Shown here piece by piece: positions 8,559 to 16,476 of a stretch of DNA of 64,000 bases. How positions within the stretch are numbered: the stretch's first letter is position 1; each line of letters opens with the position of its first letter. The notes under the pieces are model-generated. The model worked only from the letters and a program-made list of their open reading frames with translations, searched no databases and was not told the origin of the DNA. The position numbers were made by a program, and so were the translations under genes. This DNA comes from Streptomyces albus subsp. albus (GTDB lineage Bacteria > Actinomycetota > Actinomycetes > Streptomycetales > Streptomycetaceae): NCBI RefSeq assembly GCF_000725885.1, contig NZ_JODR01000002.1, positions 1-64,000 of the forward strand, in the 5' to 3' direction.

Positions 8559-9416
8559 TCAGGTGAAGTCCGCCAGGTGGTCGGTGACCCACTCGCGGTA
8601 GGTGCGCGGCGGGCGGCCCAGGAGGGCTGCCGAGGCGGGCGCCGGGGATTCGGGCTCGGTCTCCATCGCCGCGTGGGCGTCGAGGATGCCGTCGGCGTAG
8701 GCGGGCGGCAGTCCGGCGGCCAGCAGTCCGGTGCGGGCCTCGGCGCGGGTGAGCCGTTCGACGGCGAGGGGGCGGCCCACGACCTCGCCGATGACGGCGA
8801 TCTGTTCGGCCTGGGTGAGCACCTCGGGCCCCGTGAACTCGGGGACGGCGCCCAGCAGATCGTCGGTCAGCAGGGCGCGGACGGCGAGCGCGGCGATGTC
8901 GGCCTCGTGCACCAGGGGGCGGGCGGCCTTCGGGTACGCGGTGCGCACGGTGTCGCCGGAGCGCACCTGGGCCGCCCATTCCAGGGTGTTGCTCGCGAAG
9001 CCGCCGGGGCGCAGCAGTGTCCATGCGGGGACCGCCTCGCGCACCAGGCGTTCCAGTACGGCGTGGGTGCCCAGGATGTGGGCTGCCGGCTCGCTTCCGT
9101 CGCCGGGTGCCTCGGGAACGCCGCGTGCCGACAGGTAGACGATGCGGCCGGTGCGCCGGGCCAGGGCCGTGACCGCTTCCGCGGCGCCGCCGGGGCCGGG
9201 CAGCGGCCACATCAGGAAGACACCCGTCACCTCCTGTGTGAGGGCCGCGGTCAGGGCTGCCGGGTCGGCCAGATCGCCGCGGACGGGTTCGACCCCGGGG
9301 GGCAGCACGGCGGTCTCCGGGTTCCGGACGAGGGCACGTACGGGGACGCCCGCCGCCACGAGCTGCGCGGCCACCTGGCCGCCGACCTTCCCTGTCGCTC
9401 CGGTCACGAGTATCAC
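8559..9416 (-). CDS. NmrA-type NAD(P)-binding oxidoreductase
   Basis: 285 aa, GTG start with AAGGAG seven bases upstream. Rossmann motif L-V-T-G-A-T-G-K-V-G-G-Q-V-A at the N-terminus, then L-V-R-N-P (Arg typical of NADP binding), G-D-L-A-D-P, and L-S-A-R-G in the position where the atypical SDR catalytic Tyr is often lost. Such NmrA-like proteins are either redox sensors or quinone/aldehyde reductases. The gene has its own promoter with a MerR-type dyad at 9492-9513, suggesting induction by a reactive compound. It is monocistronic. Confidence 0.88.
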   Translation of the reverse strand: MILVTGATGKVGGQVAAQLVAAGVPVRALVRNPETAVLPPGVEPVRGDLADPAALTAALTQEVTGVFLMWPLPGPGGAAEAVTALARRTGRIVYLSARGVPEAPGDGSEPAAHILGTHAVLERLVREAVPAWTLLRPGGFASNTLEWAAQVRSGDTVRTAYPKAARPLVHEADIAALAVRALLTDDLLGAVPEFTGPEVLTQAEQIAVIGEVVGRPLAVERLTRAEARTGLLAAGLPPAYADGILDAHAAMETEPESPAPASAALLGRPPRTYREWVTDHLADFT

Positions 9417-9491
9417 GGGTGTCTCCTTCGTCGTACGGGTGCGCGAGGGGCGCTCCGCCCGCCTGTGCGGCGGCGCGTGCCCACACCCTCC

Positions 9492-9513
9492 GACTTGAAG
9501 TCGACTTGAAGTC
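9492..9513. promoter_or_regulatory. MerR/AdhR-like operator in NmrA-type gene promoter
   Basis: Two copies of GACTTGAAGTC lie head to tail; the 22-bp unit is also palindromic except for two central bases. On the minus strand it fits CTTnAAGTnnACTTnAAG, the form of AdhR/NmlR-type MerR operators. The strand also offers -35 TTGACT (9515-9510), a 19-bp spacer containing the dyad, and -10 GAGGGT (9490-9485), the long-spacer geometry of MerR-activated promoters. It lies 76 bp upstream of the start codon. The cognate regulator is not in the window. Confidence 0.6.
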
Positions 9514-9633
9514 AACCCTGATCCATCCGCGACGGGAGGGCGGAGGCCACCCCATCGGACCGCCACCCGTTGCCGCTCCCCCGCGCACCGGAGGAGGCTG
9601 GGGGACGGCACGGTGCGGCAGTCAGGAGTGGCG

Positions 9634-9948
9634 GTGAGCAGCATGGCCGGTCAGGAGCGGATCGAGATCGCGGACAACACCGCCGAGAGCCGGTACGAGG
9701 CCCGGATCGGCGGCACGCTCGCGGGCGTCGCGCAGTATCTGCGCGCCCCCGGGGTGGTGGCCGTGACCCACACCGAGGTGGAGCCCGCCTACGAGGGCCG
9801 GGGCGTGGGCAGCGCCCTGTCGCGGCACATCCTGGAGTCCGTCCAGGAGGCGGGCGAGAAGGTGGCGCCGGTCTGCCCGTTCTTCGCCGACTACATCCGC
9901 CGCCACCCCGACTACCGGCCGCTGGTCCACAACCGGGAGGGCCAGTAG
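9634..9948 (+). CDS. Small GNAT-like N-acetyltransferase
   Basis: 104 aa. GTG at 9634 is chosen because AGGAG lies six bases upstream; an upstream GTG at 9613 is less supported. The core V-E-P-A-Y-E-G-R-G-V-G-S-A-L-S-R-H is the acetyl-CoA pyrophosphate loop, followed by V-A-P-V-C-P-F-F-A-D-Y-I-R-R-H-P, the signature of the short YjdJ/Gtn10-type acetyltransferase family that consists only of the C-terminal half of a GNAT fold. Substrate unknown. Converges with the LLM oxidoreductase. Confidence 0.85.
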   Translation: MSSMAGQERIEIADNTAESRYEARIGGTLAGVAQYLRAPGVVAVTHTEVEPAYEGRGVGSALSRHILESVQEAGEKVAPVCPFFADYIRRHPDYRPLVHNREGQ

Positions 9949-9964
9949 TGCGCCCGCCTGACGC

Positions 9965-10990
9965 TCACTCCAGGGCGGCCAGCGCGGGGATCACGGTGGC
10001 GCCGTAGGCGTCGATGGTCGGCTCCTTCGCGTCGTGCATGGCGTAGAGCGCGAACTGGTCCACGCCCAGCCGGGCCAGCTCCCGCAGCCGGGCCGTGTGC
10101 GCCTGTTCGGGGCCCAGCAGGCAGAAGCGGTCCACGATGTCGTCGGGCACGAAGGCGGTGTCCGGGTTGCCGGCCCGGCCGTGGTGCGCGTAGTCGTAGC
10201 CCTGCCGTTCCTTGATGTAGGCGGTGAGCGCCGCCGGTACCGCGTCGGAGTGCTCGCCGTACCGCGCCACGAGGTCCGCGACGTGGTTGCCGACCATGCC
10301 GCCGAACCAGCGGCACTGCTCACGGGCGTGGGCGAGCGCGTCGGGGGTGTCCTCGCACACGTAGGCCGGCGCCGCCACGCAGATGGTGACCTCGGCCGGG
10401 TCCCGCCCCGCCTCGGCCGCCGCCTCGCGGACGGCGCGCACCATCCAGGCGGTCAGCACCGGGTCGGCGAGCTGGAGGATGAACCCGTCCGCCTCGCGGC
10501 CGGCCAGGGCGAGGGCCTTGGGGCCGTAGGCGGCCATCCACACCGGGAGCCGGCCGTCTCGCACCCACGGCAGCCGCATCGGGGTGCCGTCCACCACGGC
10601 CTCGCGGCCCTCGGCCAGATCCCGGATGGCGGCCATGGCCTTGCCGAGGCGGCCCAGCGTGCCGGGCGGGCGGCCGGCGACGCGCATCGCGGAGTCGCCG
10701 CGCCCGATGCCGCAGACGGTGCGGTTGCCGTACATCTCGTTGAGGGTGGCGAACGTGGAGGCGGTGACCTCCCAGGCGCGGGTGCCCGGGTTGGTGACCA
10801 TGGGGCCCACGGTCAGCTGTGTGGTGTGGGCGAGGATGCGGCTGTGGATGACGTACGGTTCCTGCCACAGCACCGGCGAGTCGAACGTCCAGCCGTAGCG
10901 GAACCCGTTGCGTTCGGCGCGGCGCATCAGATCGACGGTCGCGTGGCCGGGGGGATCCGTCTGGAGCACGAGTCCGAAGTCCATCAGCAT
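9965..10990 (-). CDS. LLM-class F420-dependent oxidoreductase (TIGR03842-like)
   Basis: 341 aa, luciferase-like monooxygenase fold. N-terminal M-D-F-G-L-V-L-Q-T-D-P-P, then T-F-D-S-P-V-L-W-Q-E-P-Y and G-I-G-R-G-D-S-A, match the F420-dependent subgroup that repeatedly occurs next to hydantoinases. It is the last gene of the pyrimidine/hydantoin operon, 31 bp after the dihydropyrimidinase stop. The reaction is not established. Because no dihydropyrimidine dehydrogenase is present here, a redox step at the pyrimidine or hydantoin ring is a reasonable guess. Start is the ATG at 10990; an ATG two codons later is equally possible. Confidence 0.85.
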   Translation of the reverse strand: MLMDFGLVLQTDPPGHATVDLMRRAERNGFRYGWTFDSPVLWQEPYVIHSRILAHTTQLTVGPMVTNPGTRAWEVTASTFATLNEMYGNRTVCGIGRGDSAMRVAGRPPGTLGRLGKAMAAIRDLAEGREAVVDGTPMRLPWVRDGRLPVWMAAYGPKALALAGREADGFILQLADPVLTAWMVRAVREAAAEAGRDPAEVTICVAAPAYVCEDTPDALAHAREQCRWFGGMVGNHVADLVARYGEHSDAVPAALTAYIKERQGYDYAHHGRAGNPDTAFVPDDIVDRFCLLGPEQAHTARLRELARLGVDQFALYAMHDAKEPTIDAYGATVIPALAALE

Positions 10991-11021
10991 GACCCCTCAG
11001 TTGGTGTCGGAACGCATCCGG

Positions 11022-12422
11022 TCAGTCGAGGAACTGGCAGACCCCGCGCGGGACGTACCGGCCGTGCCCGGCGCGGCCCACCCAGGTGCGCCTGTCGAGC
11101 ACCGTCTCGCCCCGGGAGAGCACCGTGACGACCTGACCCGTGACCGTCCTGCCCTCGTAGGCGGAGTAATCGACGTTCATGTGGTGGGTTTCCGCCGAAA
11201 GGGTCTGCTCGGCGTGCGGGTCGTAGAGGACGACGTCGGCGTCGGAGCCCGGCGCCAGCGTGCCCTTCTGCGGGTAGAGGCCGAACATCCGGGCGGGGGT
11301 GGCGCAGGCGAGGTCGATCCAGCGGCGGCGGGTCAGATGTCCGTCGACGACCGCCTGGTGCAGCAGGTCCATCCGGTGTTCCACGCCGGGCATCCCGTTG
11401 GGAATCCTGGAGAAGTCGCCCCGGCCCAGGTCCTTCTGGCCCGTGAAGCAGAACGGGCAGTGGTCGGTGGAGACGACCTGGAGGTCGTCGGTGCGCAGTG
11501 CGCGCCACAGTGCCGCCTGGTGCTCGCGGGGCCGCAGCGGTGTGCTGCACACGTACTTGGCGCCGCCGAAGTCCGGCTCGGCCAGGTTGTCGGTGCTCAA
11601 GTAGAGGTACTGGGGGCAGGTCTCGCCGAAGACCGGGAGGTCCAGCGCGCGGGCCGCGGCGAGCTGTTCGACGGCCTCCCGCGCCGAGACGTGCACCACG
11701 TACAGCGGCGATCCGGCGACCCGCGCCAGCTGGATCGCACGGTGCGTGGCCTCGGCCTCCAGCAGCGCCTTGCGGACCTCGCCGTGGTGGCGCGGGTCGG
11801 TGCGGCCGGCGGCCAGTGCCTGTTCGACCAGGACGTCGATGGCGATGCCGTTCTCCGCGTGCACCATGGCCAGCCCGCCGTTGCCGGCGGTGCGCTGCAT
11901 GGCGCGGAGGATCTGCCCGTCGTCGCTGTAGAAGACGCCCGGGTAGGCCATGAACAGTTTGAACGAGGTGACGCCTTCGGCGACCAGGGCGTCCATCTCG
12001 CGCAGCGTGCCGTCGTTCACGTCGGAGAGGATCATGTGGAAGGCGTAGTCGACGGCGCAGCGTCCGTCGGCCTTGGCGTGCCACCGGTCCAGCCCCTCGC
12101 GCAGCGCCCGGCCTCTGGTCTGGACGGCGAAGTCCACGATCGTGGTCGTCCCGCCCCAGGCGGCGGCCCGGGTGCCGGTCTCGAAGTCGTCGCTGGAGAA
12201 GGTGCCGCCGAACGGGAAGTCCATGTGGGTGTGCCCGTCCACGCCGCCCGGGATGACGTACAGGCCGGTGGCGTCCAGCGTGCGGTCGGCGGTCAGGGAG
12301 GCGGCGACCGTGCTGTGCCGGTCCACGACGGCGGCGACGCGTCCGCCCTCGATGAGGACGTCGGCGGCCACCTCGTCGGCGGCGGTCACCACGAGGCCGC
12401 CCGTGATGAGGGTGGAGGTCAT
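11022..12422 (-). CDS. hydA: Dihydropyrimidinase / D-hydantoinase
   Basis: 466 aa cyclic amidohydrolase. Metal ligands are visible: H64 and H66 in G-G-V-D-G-H-T-H-M-D, the carboxylated K155 in S-F-K-L-F-M-A-Y, H188 in M-V-H-A-E-N-G, H244 or so in V-V-H-V-S, and D in S-T-D-H-C-P-F. It should open dihydrouracil/dihydrothymine or 5-substituted hydantoins to N-carbamoyl-beta-amino or alpha-amino acids. Its ATG overlaps the stop of the aminotransferase gene (ATGA), so the two are translationally coupled. The pairing with a ureidopropionase-like nitrilase favours dihydropyrimidines as the natural substrate. Confidence 0.93.
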   Translation of the reverse strand: MTSTLITGGLVVTAADEVAADVLIEGGRVAAVVDRHSTVAASLTADRTLDATGLYVIPGGVDGHTHMDFPFGGTFSSDDFETGTRAAAWGGTTTIVDFAVQTRGRALREGLDRWHAKADGRCAVDYAFHMILSDVNDGTLREMDALVAEGVTSFKLFMAYPGVFYSDDGQILRAMQRTAGNGGLAMVHAENGIAIDVLVEQALAAGRTDPRHHGEVRKALLEAEATHRAIQLARVAGSPLYVVHVSAREAVEQLAAARALDLPVFGETCPQYLYLSTDNLAEPDFGGAKYVCSTPLRPREHQAALWRALRTDDLQVVSTDHCPFCFTGQKDLGRGDFSRIPNGMPGVEHRMDLLHQAVVDGHLTRRRWIDLACATPARMFGLYPQKGTLAPGSDADVVLYDPHAEQTLSAETHHMNVDYSAYEGRTVTGQVVTVLSRGETVLDRRTWVGRAGHGRYVPRGVCQFLD

Positions 12423-13777
12423 GCCTCGGCGCCTCCCGTCAGCCGGGCCTCGGCGGTACGCAGGGCGCTCTCCAGCACGGCGGCCCCCGCCTCGGCCTCC
12501 GCGACGGTGAGGGTCAGCGGCGGGGCGATGCGCAGCACGCTGGGGGTGGCGTGGCCGCCGCCCTTGCCGATGAGGACGCCGCCTTCCCTGGCCGCCTCCA
12601 GCACGAGGGAGGCCGCTTCGGGCGAGGGTTCGCCGGTGCCGGGCCGCACCAGTTCGATGCCGGCCATCAGTCCGCGCCCGCGCACCTCGCGGACGATGCC
12701 GACGCCGGCGGCGGCCGAACGCAGCCGCTCCAGCAGCAGTCCGCCGACGCGGCGTGCGTTGGCCTGGAGGTCGTGCTCCAGCAGATAGGCGAGGTTGGCG
12801 TTGGCCGCGGCCATGGTGACGGGGCTGCCGCCGAAGGTGGAGATGGAGTTGGCCCCCAGGCAGTTCATGACCTCGGCGCGGGCGACGACGCCGCCGATGG
12901 ACATACCGTTGCCGATGCCCTTGGCGAAGGTGAGGATGTCGGGCGGGCCCGCGGCGGCGTGCGCCTGCCAGCCCCAGAAGTGGTCGCCGGTGCGGCCCCA
13001 GCCGGTCTGCACCTCGTCGCTGATCCACAGGATGTCGTGCTCGTCCAGCACTTCGCGGAAGGCGGCGTACAGTCCGTCGGGCGGCGAGGTGAACCCGCCC
13101 ACGCCCTGCACGGGTTCGGCGATCAGTGCGGCGACGTTCCCGCCGGACTGGCCCAGCAGGTCCCGCAGGTCGGCGACGCAGGCGGCGGTGAACGCGGCGT
13201 CGTCCAGGTGCGCGAACGGGCCGCGGGTGCGTACGCCGCCGTGCACGTAGAAGGTCTGGAGCGGCGTGAGGGAGGTGGGCGACCAGGCGCGGTTGCCGGT
13301 GATGCCGACGGTGGTGAAGGAACGCCCGTGGTAGCTGTTGCGCATCGCCAGGACCTGGTTGGACCGCCGGTAGGTGGTGGCCAGCAGCAGGGCGGCGTCG
13401 TTGGCCTCGGTGCCCGAGGTGGTGAAGAAGACCCGCGCGTCGGGGATGCCGGAGAGGGAGGCGATCCGCTCGGCCAGCTCCACCATGGGCCGGTTGAGGT
13501 AGAGGGTGGAGGTGTGTAGGATGCGCCCGGCCTGTTCGGCGACCGCCTTGGTGACCTCGGGCAGCGCGTGGGCCGTCATGGTGGTGAGGATGCCGCCGAA
13601 GAAGTCGAGGTAGCGGCGCCCCTCGGCGTCCCACACATGGCGGCCCTCGCCGTGGGTGATCTCCAGGGGCTGTGCGTAGTACAGCGCCAGCCAGTCGGGC
13701 AGCACCGCCTTGTGACGGGCGTGGAGTTCCGCGTGGGCGGCGCCGCCGGCCGCCGTGGAGGGCGTCGGGGCGTTCAC
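12419..13777 (-). CDS. Class III PLP aminotransferase (beta-alanine type)
   Basis: 452 aa, GTG start that overlaps the nitrilase stop (GTGA). The PLP lysine is K286 in I-L-T-F-A-K-G-I-G-N-G-M, with D254 in W-I-S-D-E-V-Q-T-G and the phosphate loop S-G-T-E-A-N-D-A. This is the AGXT2/4-aminobutyrate group. In this operon it would transaminate beta-alanine or 3-aminoisobutyrate, the products of pyrimidine breakdown, to malonate or methylmalonate semialdehyde. The role rests on context; the family also includes alanine-glyoxylate aminotransferases, which would fit glyoxylate available from the allantoin locus. Confidence 0.9.
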   Translation of the reverse strand: MNAPTPSTAAGGAAHAELHARHKAVLPDWLALYYAQPLEITHGEGRHVWDAEGRRYLDFFGGILTTMTAHALPEVTKAVAEQAGRILHTSTLYLNRPMVELAERIASLSGIPDARVFFTTSGTEANDAALLLATTYRRSNQVLAMRNSYHGRSFTTVGITGNRAWSPTSLTPLQTFYVHGGVRTRGPFAHLDDAAFTAACVADLRDLLGQSGGNVAALIAEPVQGVGGFTSPPDGLYAAFREVLDEHDILWISDEVQTGWGRTGDHFWGWQAHAAAGPPDILTFAKGIGNGMSIGGVVARAEVMNCLGANSISTFGGSPVTMAAANANLAYLLEHDLQANARRVGGLLLERLRSAAAGVGIVREVRGRGLMAGIELVRPGTGEPSPEAASLVLEAAREGGVLIGKGGGHATPSVLRIAPPLTLTVAEAEAGAAVLESALRTAEARLTGGAEA

Positions 13778-14616
13778 GGCCGCACCAGCCCTTCGTAGGC
13801 GTCGGGCCGCCTGTCGCGGTAGAAGGCCCACTGTTGGCGGACCTCGTCGATGAGCGCCAGGTCCAGGTCGCGGACGAGCAGTTCCTCCTCCTTGTCGGAG
13901 GCGGTCTCCCCGACGAACCGGCCGCGCGGGTCGACGAAGTAGCTGGTGCCGTAGAAGTCGTTGTCGCCCCACTCCTCGGTGCCCACGCGGTTGATGGCGG
14001 CGACGAAATAGGCGTTGGCGACGGCCGCCGCGGGCTGTTCGAGCTGCCACAGGTGGGCGGACAGACCGCGGGAGGTGGCCGAGGGGTTGTAGACGATCTG
14101 GGCGCCGCCCAGGCCGAGTGCCCGCCAGCCCTCGGGGAAGTGCCGGTCGTAGCAGATGGAGACCCCCACCTTGCCGACGGCCGTGTCGAAGACCGGCCAG
14201 CCGAGGTTGCCGGGGCGGAAGTAGAACTTCTCCCAGAAGCCCTTGAGCTGCGGGATGTGATGCTTGCGGTAGCTGCCCAGCACGGTGCCGTCGGCGTCGA
14301 TGACGGCGGCGGTGTTGTAGTAGAAGCCCGGGCGCTCGACCTCGAACACCGGGGCGACGACGACCATCCCGGTCTCGCGGGCCAGCTCGCTCATCCGGCT
14401 GATCGTCGGTCCGCCGGGCACCGGCTCCGCCCAGCGGTAGTGCTCGGCGTCCTGGACCTGGCAGAAGTACGGGGCGTTGAAGACCTCTTGGAAACCGATG
14501 ATGCGGGCGCCCCGGCGTGCGGCTTCCCGGGCGTGCTCCTCGTGCTTGGCGATCATCGATTCGGTGTCGCCCGTCCAGCTCGCCTGGACCAGCGCGGCAC
14601 GTACAACGTCGGGCAT
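13774..14616 (-). CDS. Nitrilase-superfamily amidohydrolase, beta-ureidopropionase-like
   Basis: 280 aa, ATG with AAGGAG upstream. The catalytic triad is visible: E44 in G-F-Q-E-V-F, K118 in Y-R-K-H-H-I-P and C155 in S-I-C-Y-D-R-H-F-P-E. The Q-E-V-F-N-A-P-Y-F and F-Y-F-R-P-G-N blocks match beta-ureidopropionases and N-carbamoyl-putrescine/D-carbamoylase branches. First gene of the operon, it would hydrolyse N-carbamoyl-beta-alanine to beta-alanine, CO2 and ammonia. It precedes aminotransferase, dihydropyrimidinase and the F420 enzyme with stop/start overlaps throughout. Confidence 0.9.
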   Translation of the reverse strand: MPDVVRAALVQASWTGDTESMIAKHEEHAREAARRGARIIGFQEVFNAPYFCQVQDAEHYRWAEPVPGGPTISRMSELARETGMVVVAPVFEVERPGFYYNTAAVIDADGTVLGSYRKHHIPQLKGFWEKFYFRPGNLGWPVFDTAVGKVGVSICYDRHFPEGWRALGLGGAQIVYNPSATSRGLSAHLWQLEQPAAAVANAYFVAAINRVGTEEWGDNDFYGTSYFVDPRGRFVGETASDKEEELLVRDLDLALIDEVRQQWAFYRDRRPDAYEGLVRP

Positions 14617-14677
14617 GAGCAGCTCCTTTGTGAGCGCGGCAGCCTGTTCGACACGCGTAGATATACGTGAGATTGAG

Positions 14678-14706
14678 ACCGTAAGCCCCCTCTGGGCACC
14701 TGACAA
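14678..14706 (-). promoter_or_regulatory. Candidate promoter of the pyrimidine operon
   Basis: On the minus strand, TTGTCA (14706-14701) is followed after 17 bp by TACGGT (14683-14678), a good sigma-HrdB-type match. The 5' region downstream (14640-14677) is unusually AT-rich and holds an imperfect dyad around 14652-14669 (CACG ... CGTG arms). Confidence 0.5.
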
Positions 14707-14750
14707 GAACCCCTGCGGGGCGGCGCGGGCGGCCACTCCTTTACTGGTCC

Positions 14751-14770
14751 GTAACCTACCGACGGGTTAC
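14751..14770. promoter_or_regulatory. Inverted repeat upstream of the CocE-type gene
   Basis: GTAACC (14751-14756) and GGTTAC (14765-14770) form a perfect 6-bp inverted repeat with an 8-bp spacer, about 72 bp before the start at 14842 and between the divergent pyrimidine operon and this gene. It could serve either direction. No adjacent regulator gene. Confidence 0.4.
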
Positions 14771-14841
14771 CTCGGGTAGCCGCCGGTGCTTACTCTCCAG
14801 TCACTTCGCAGCCCGGTCGCCGACGACAACTGGAGACGTGC

Positions 14842-16467
14842 ATGCGCCCCTCCCCCACCGCAGTGCGGTACGCCTCGGTCCTCCTCGCCGGAACACTCAC
14901 CACCACCGGCCTCGCCCTCGCCCCCACCGCCACCGCCCTGCCGGCGCGCGACACTGCCGCGGCCACCACCGGCGCCGCCCCGGCCGTGGCCGGGATCGAC
15001 TTCACCGACATCGAGGGCGACGGCGGCATCACCCTCAAGGCCAACGTCGCCCTGCCCGAGGGCGCCACCGCCGGGAGCACACGCAAATACCCCCTCATCG
15101 TGCTGCCCACCAGCTGGGGCATGCCGCAGATCGAATACCTCGTCCAGGCCAAGAAGCTCGCCGACGCCGGTTACGTCGTCGTCAGCTACAACTCACGCGG
15201 CTTCTGGCAGTCCGGCGGCCGGATCGAGACCGGCGGGCCCGAGGACATCGCCGACGCCTCCCGCGTCATCGACTGGGCCCTCGCCCACACCCCCGCCGAC
15301 AAGGACCGCATCGGCATGGGCGGCGTCTCCTACGGCGCCGGCATCAGCCTGCTGGCGGCCGGCCACGACCCTCGCATCAAGGCCGTCGCCGCGCTCAGCG
15401 GCTGGGCCGACCTCATCGAGTCGATCTACAGCGGACGCACCCAGCACCTCCAGGCGGCCGGGCTGCTCGGCGGCGCCGGAGAACTGACCGGACGGCCCAG
15501 CCCCGAACTGCGGCAGATCCTCAAGGACTTCCTCGCCTCCGACCTCGACAAGGAGGACGAGATGATCGCCTGGGGCAAGAAGCGCTCGCCCGCGACCTAC
15601 CTCGACAAGATCAACCGCAACGGCGCCGCCGTCATGCTCGGCAACGCCTGGGGCGACTCCATCTTCCCGCCCAACCAGTACGCCGACTTCTACGAGAAGC
15701 TGCGCGTGCCCAAGCGGCTGGAGTTCCGCCCCGGCGACCACGCCACCCCCGAGGCCACCGGCCTGCTCGGGCTGCCCAACGACACCTGGTCGCACGCCCA
15801 CGACTGGTTCGACCACTACCTCAAGGGCGAGGACAACGGCATCGACACCCAGCCGCCCGTCCAGCTCAAGTCCCGCACCACCGGTGCCTACGAGGGCTAC
15901 GCCGACTGGAAGGACGTCCCCTCCGGCGCCCGCACCCTCGCCCTGAACGACACCAGGAAACTGGCCACCGGCAAGGACTCGGGCGCCAACGGAGGGACGA
16001 TGTTCCTCACCGGCATCCTCGACCAGTTCCTGAAGCTGCCGCCCGTCGTCAGCATGCCGCTGCTGCCCCGCTCCCGCGCCGCCGTCTGGGAGTCGGGCCG
16101 CTACGGAAGCGACACGGCGGTACGCGGCACCACCACGCTGCACACCACCGTCACCAGCACCGCGAGCAGCGGCACCTTCTACGCCTACCTCTACGACGTG
16201 GGCCCGCTGGGCACCGGGAAGCTGATCACCCACGCCCCCTACACCTTCCACGACCGCACCCCGGGCAAGCCGTTCGCCGTGGACCTCGACCTGTTCTCCA
16301 CGGCGTACGACGTGCCCGCAGGACACCGACTCGCCCTCGTCGTCGACACCGCCGACCCGCTGTACGCGGAGTACAACCCCGACGGCGCACGGCTCACCTT
16401 CAGCTCGCCCGCCCAGGACCCCTCCCGGCTGACGGTACCCACCCGGGACGCGGACCGGCGCCAGTGA
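14842..16467 (+). CDS. Secreted CocE/NonD-family alpha/beta hydrolase
   Basis: 541 aa, ATG with GGAG six bases upstream. A signal peptide is evident (Arg near the start, hydrophobic core to about residue 28, then A-T-A-L-P-A). The alpha/beta-hydrolase core has the nucleophile elbow G-V-S-Y-G-A-G with Ser163 and a late G-D-H-A-T-P acid/His-type block; the C-terminal beta-sandwich domain (from about residue 370) matches the X-Pro dipeptidyl-peptidase C-terminal domain of CocE-like enzymes. Expected to be exported and to cleave esters or peptides outside the cell. Converges with the kinase; stops are 10 bp apart. Confidence 0.86.
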   Translation: MRPSPTAVRYASVLLAGTLTTTGLALAPTATALPARDTAAATTGAAPAVAGIDFTDIEGDGGITLKANVALPEGATAGSTRKYPLIVLPTSWGMPQIEYLVQAKKLADAGYVVVSYNSRGFWQSGGRIETGGPEDIADASRVIDWALAHTPADKDRIGMGGVSYGAGISLLAAGHDPRIKAVAALSGWADLIESIYSGRTQHLQAAGLLGGAGELTGRPSPELRQILKDFLASDLDKEDEMIAWGKKRSPATYLDKINRNGAAVMLGNAWGDSIFPPNQYADFYEKLRVPKRLEFRPGDHATPEATGLLGLPNDTWSHAHDWFDHYLKGEDNGIDTQPPVQLKSRTTGAYEGYADWKDVPSGARTLALNDTRKLATGKDSGANGGTMFLTGILDQFLKLPPVVSMPLLPRSRAAVWESGRYGSDTAVRGTTTLHTTVTSTASSGTFYAYLYDVGPLGTGKLITHAPYTFHDRTPGKPFAVDLDLFSTAYDVPAGHRLALVVDTADPLYAEYNPDGARLTFSSPAQDPSRLTVPTRDADRRQ

Positions 16468-16476
16468 CCGGGCGGC

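Noticed and set aside
6439..9588. A 1,049-codon minus-strand frame across the lipoate ligase
   Set aside because: Product is Arg/Pro/His-rich without motifs; the opposite strand encodes recognisable proteins.
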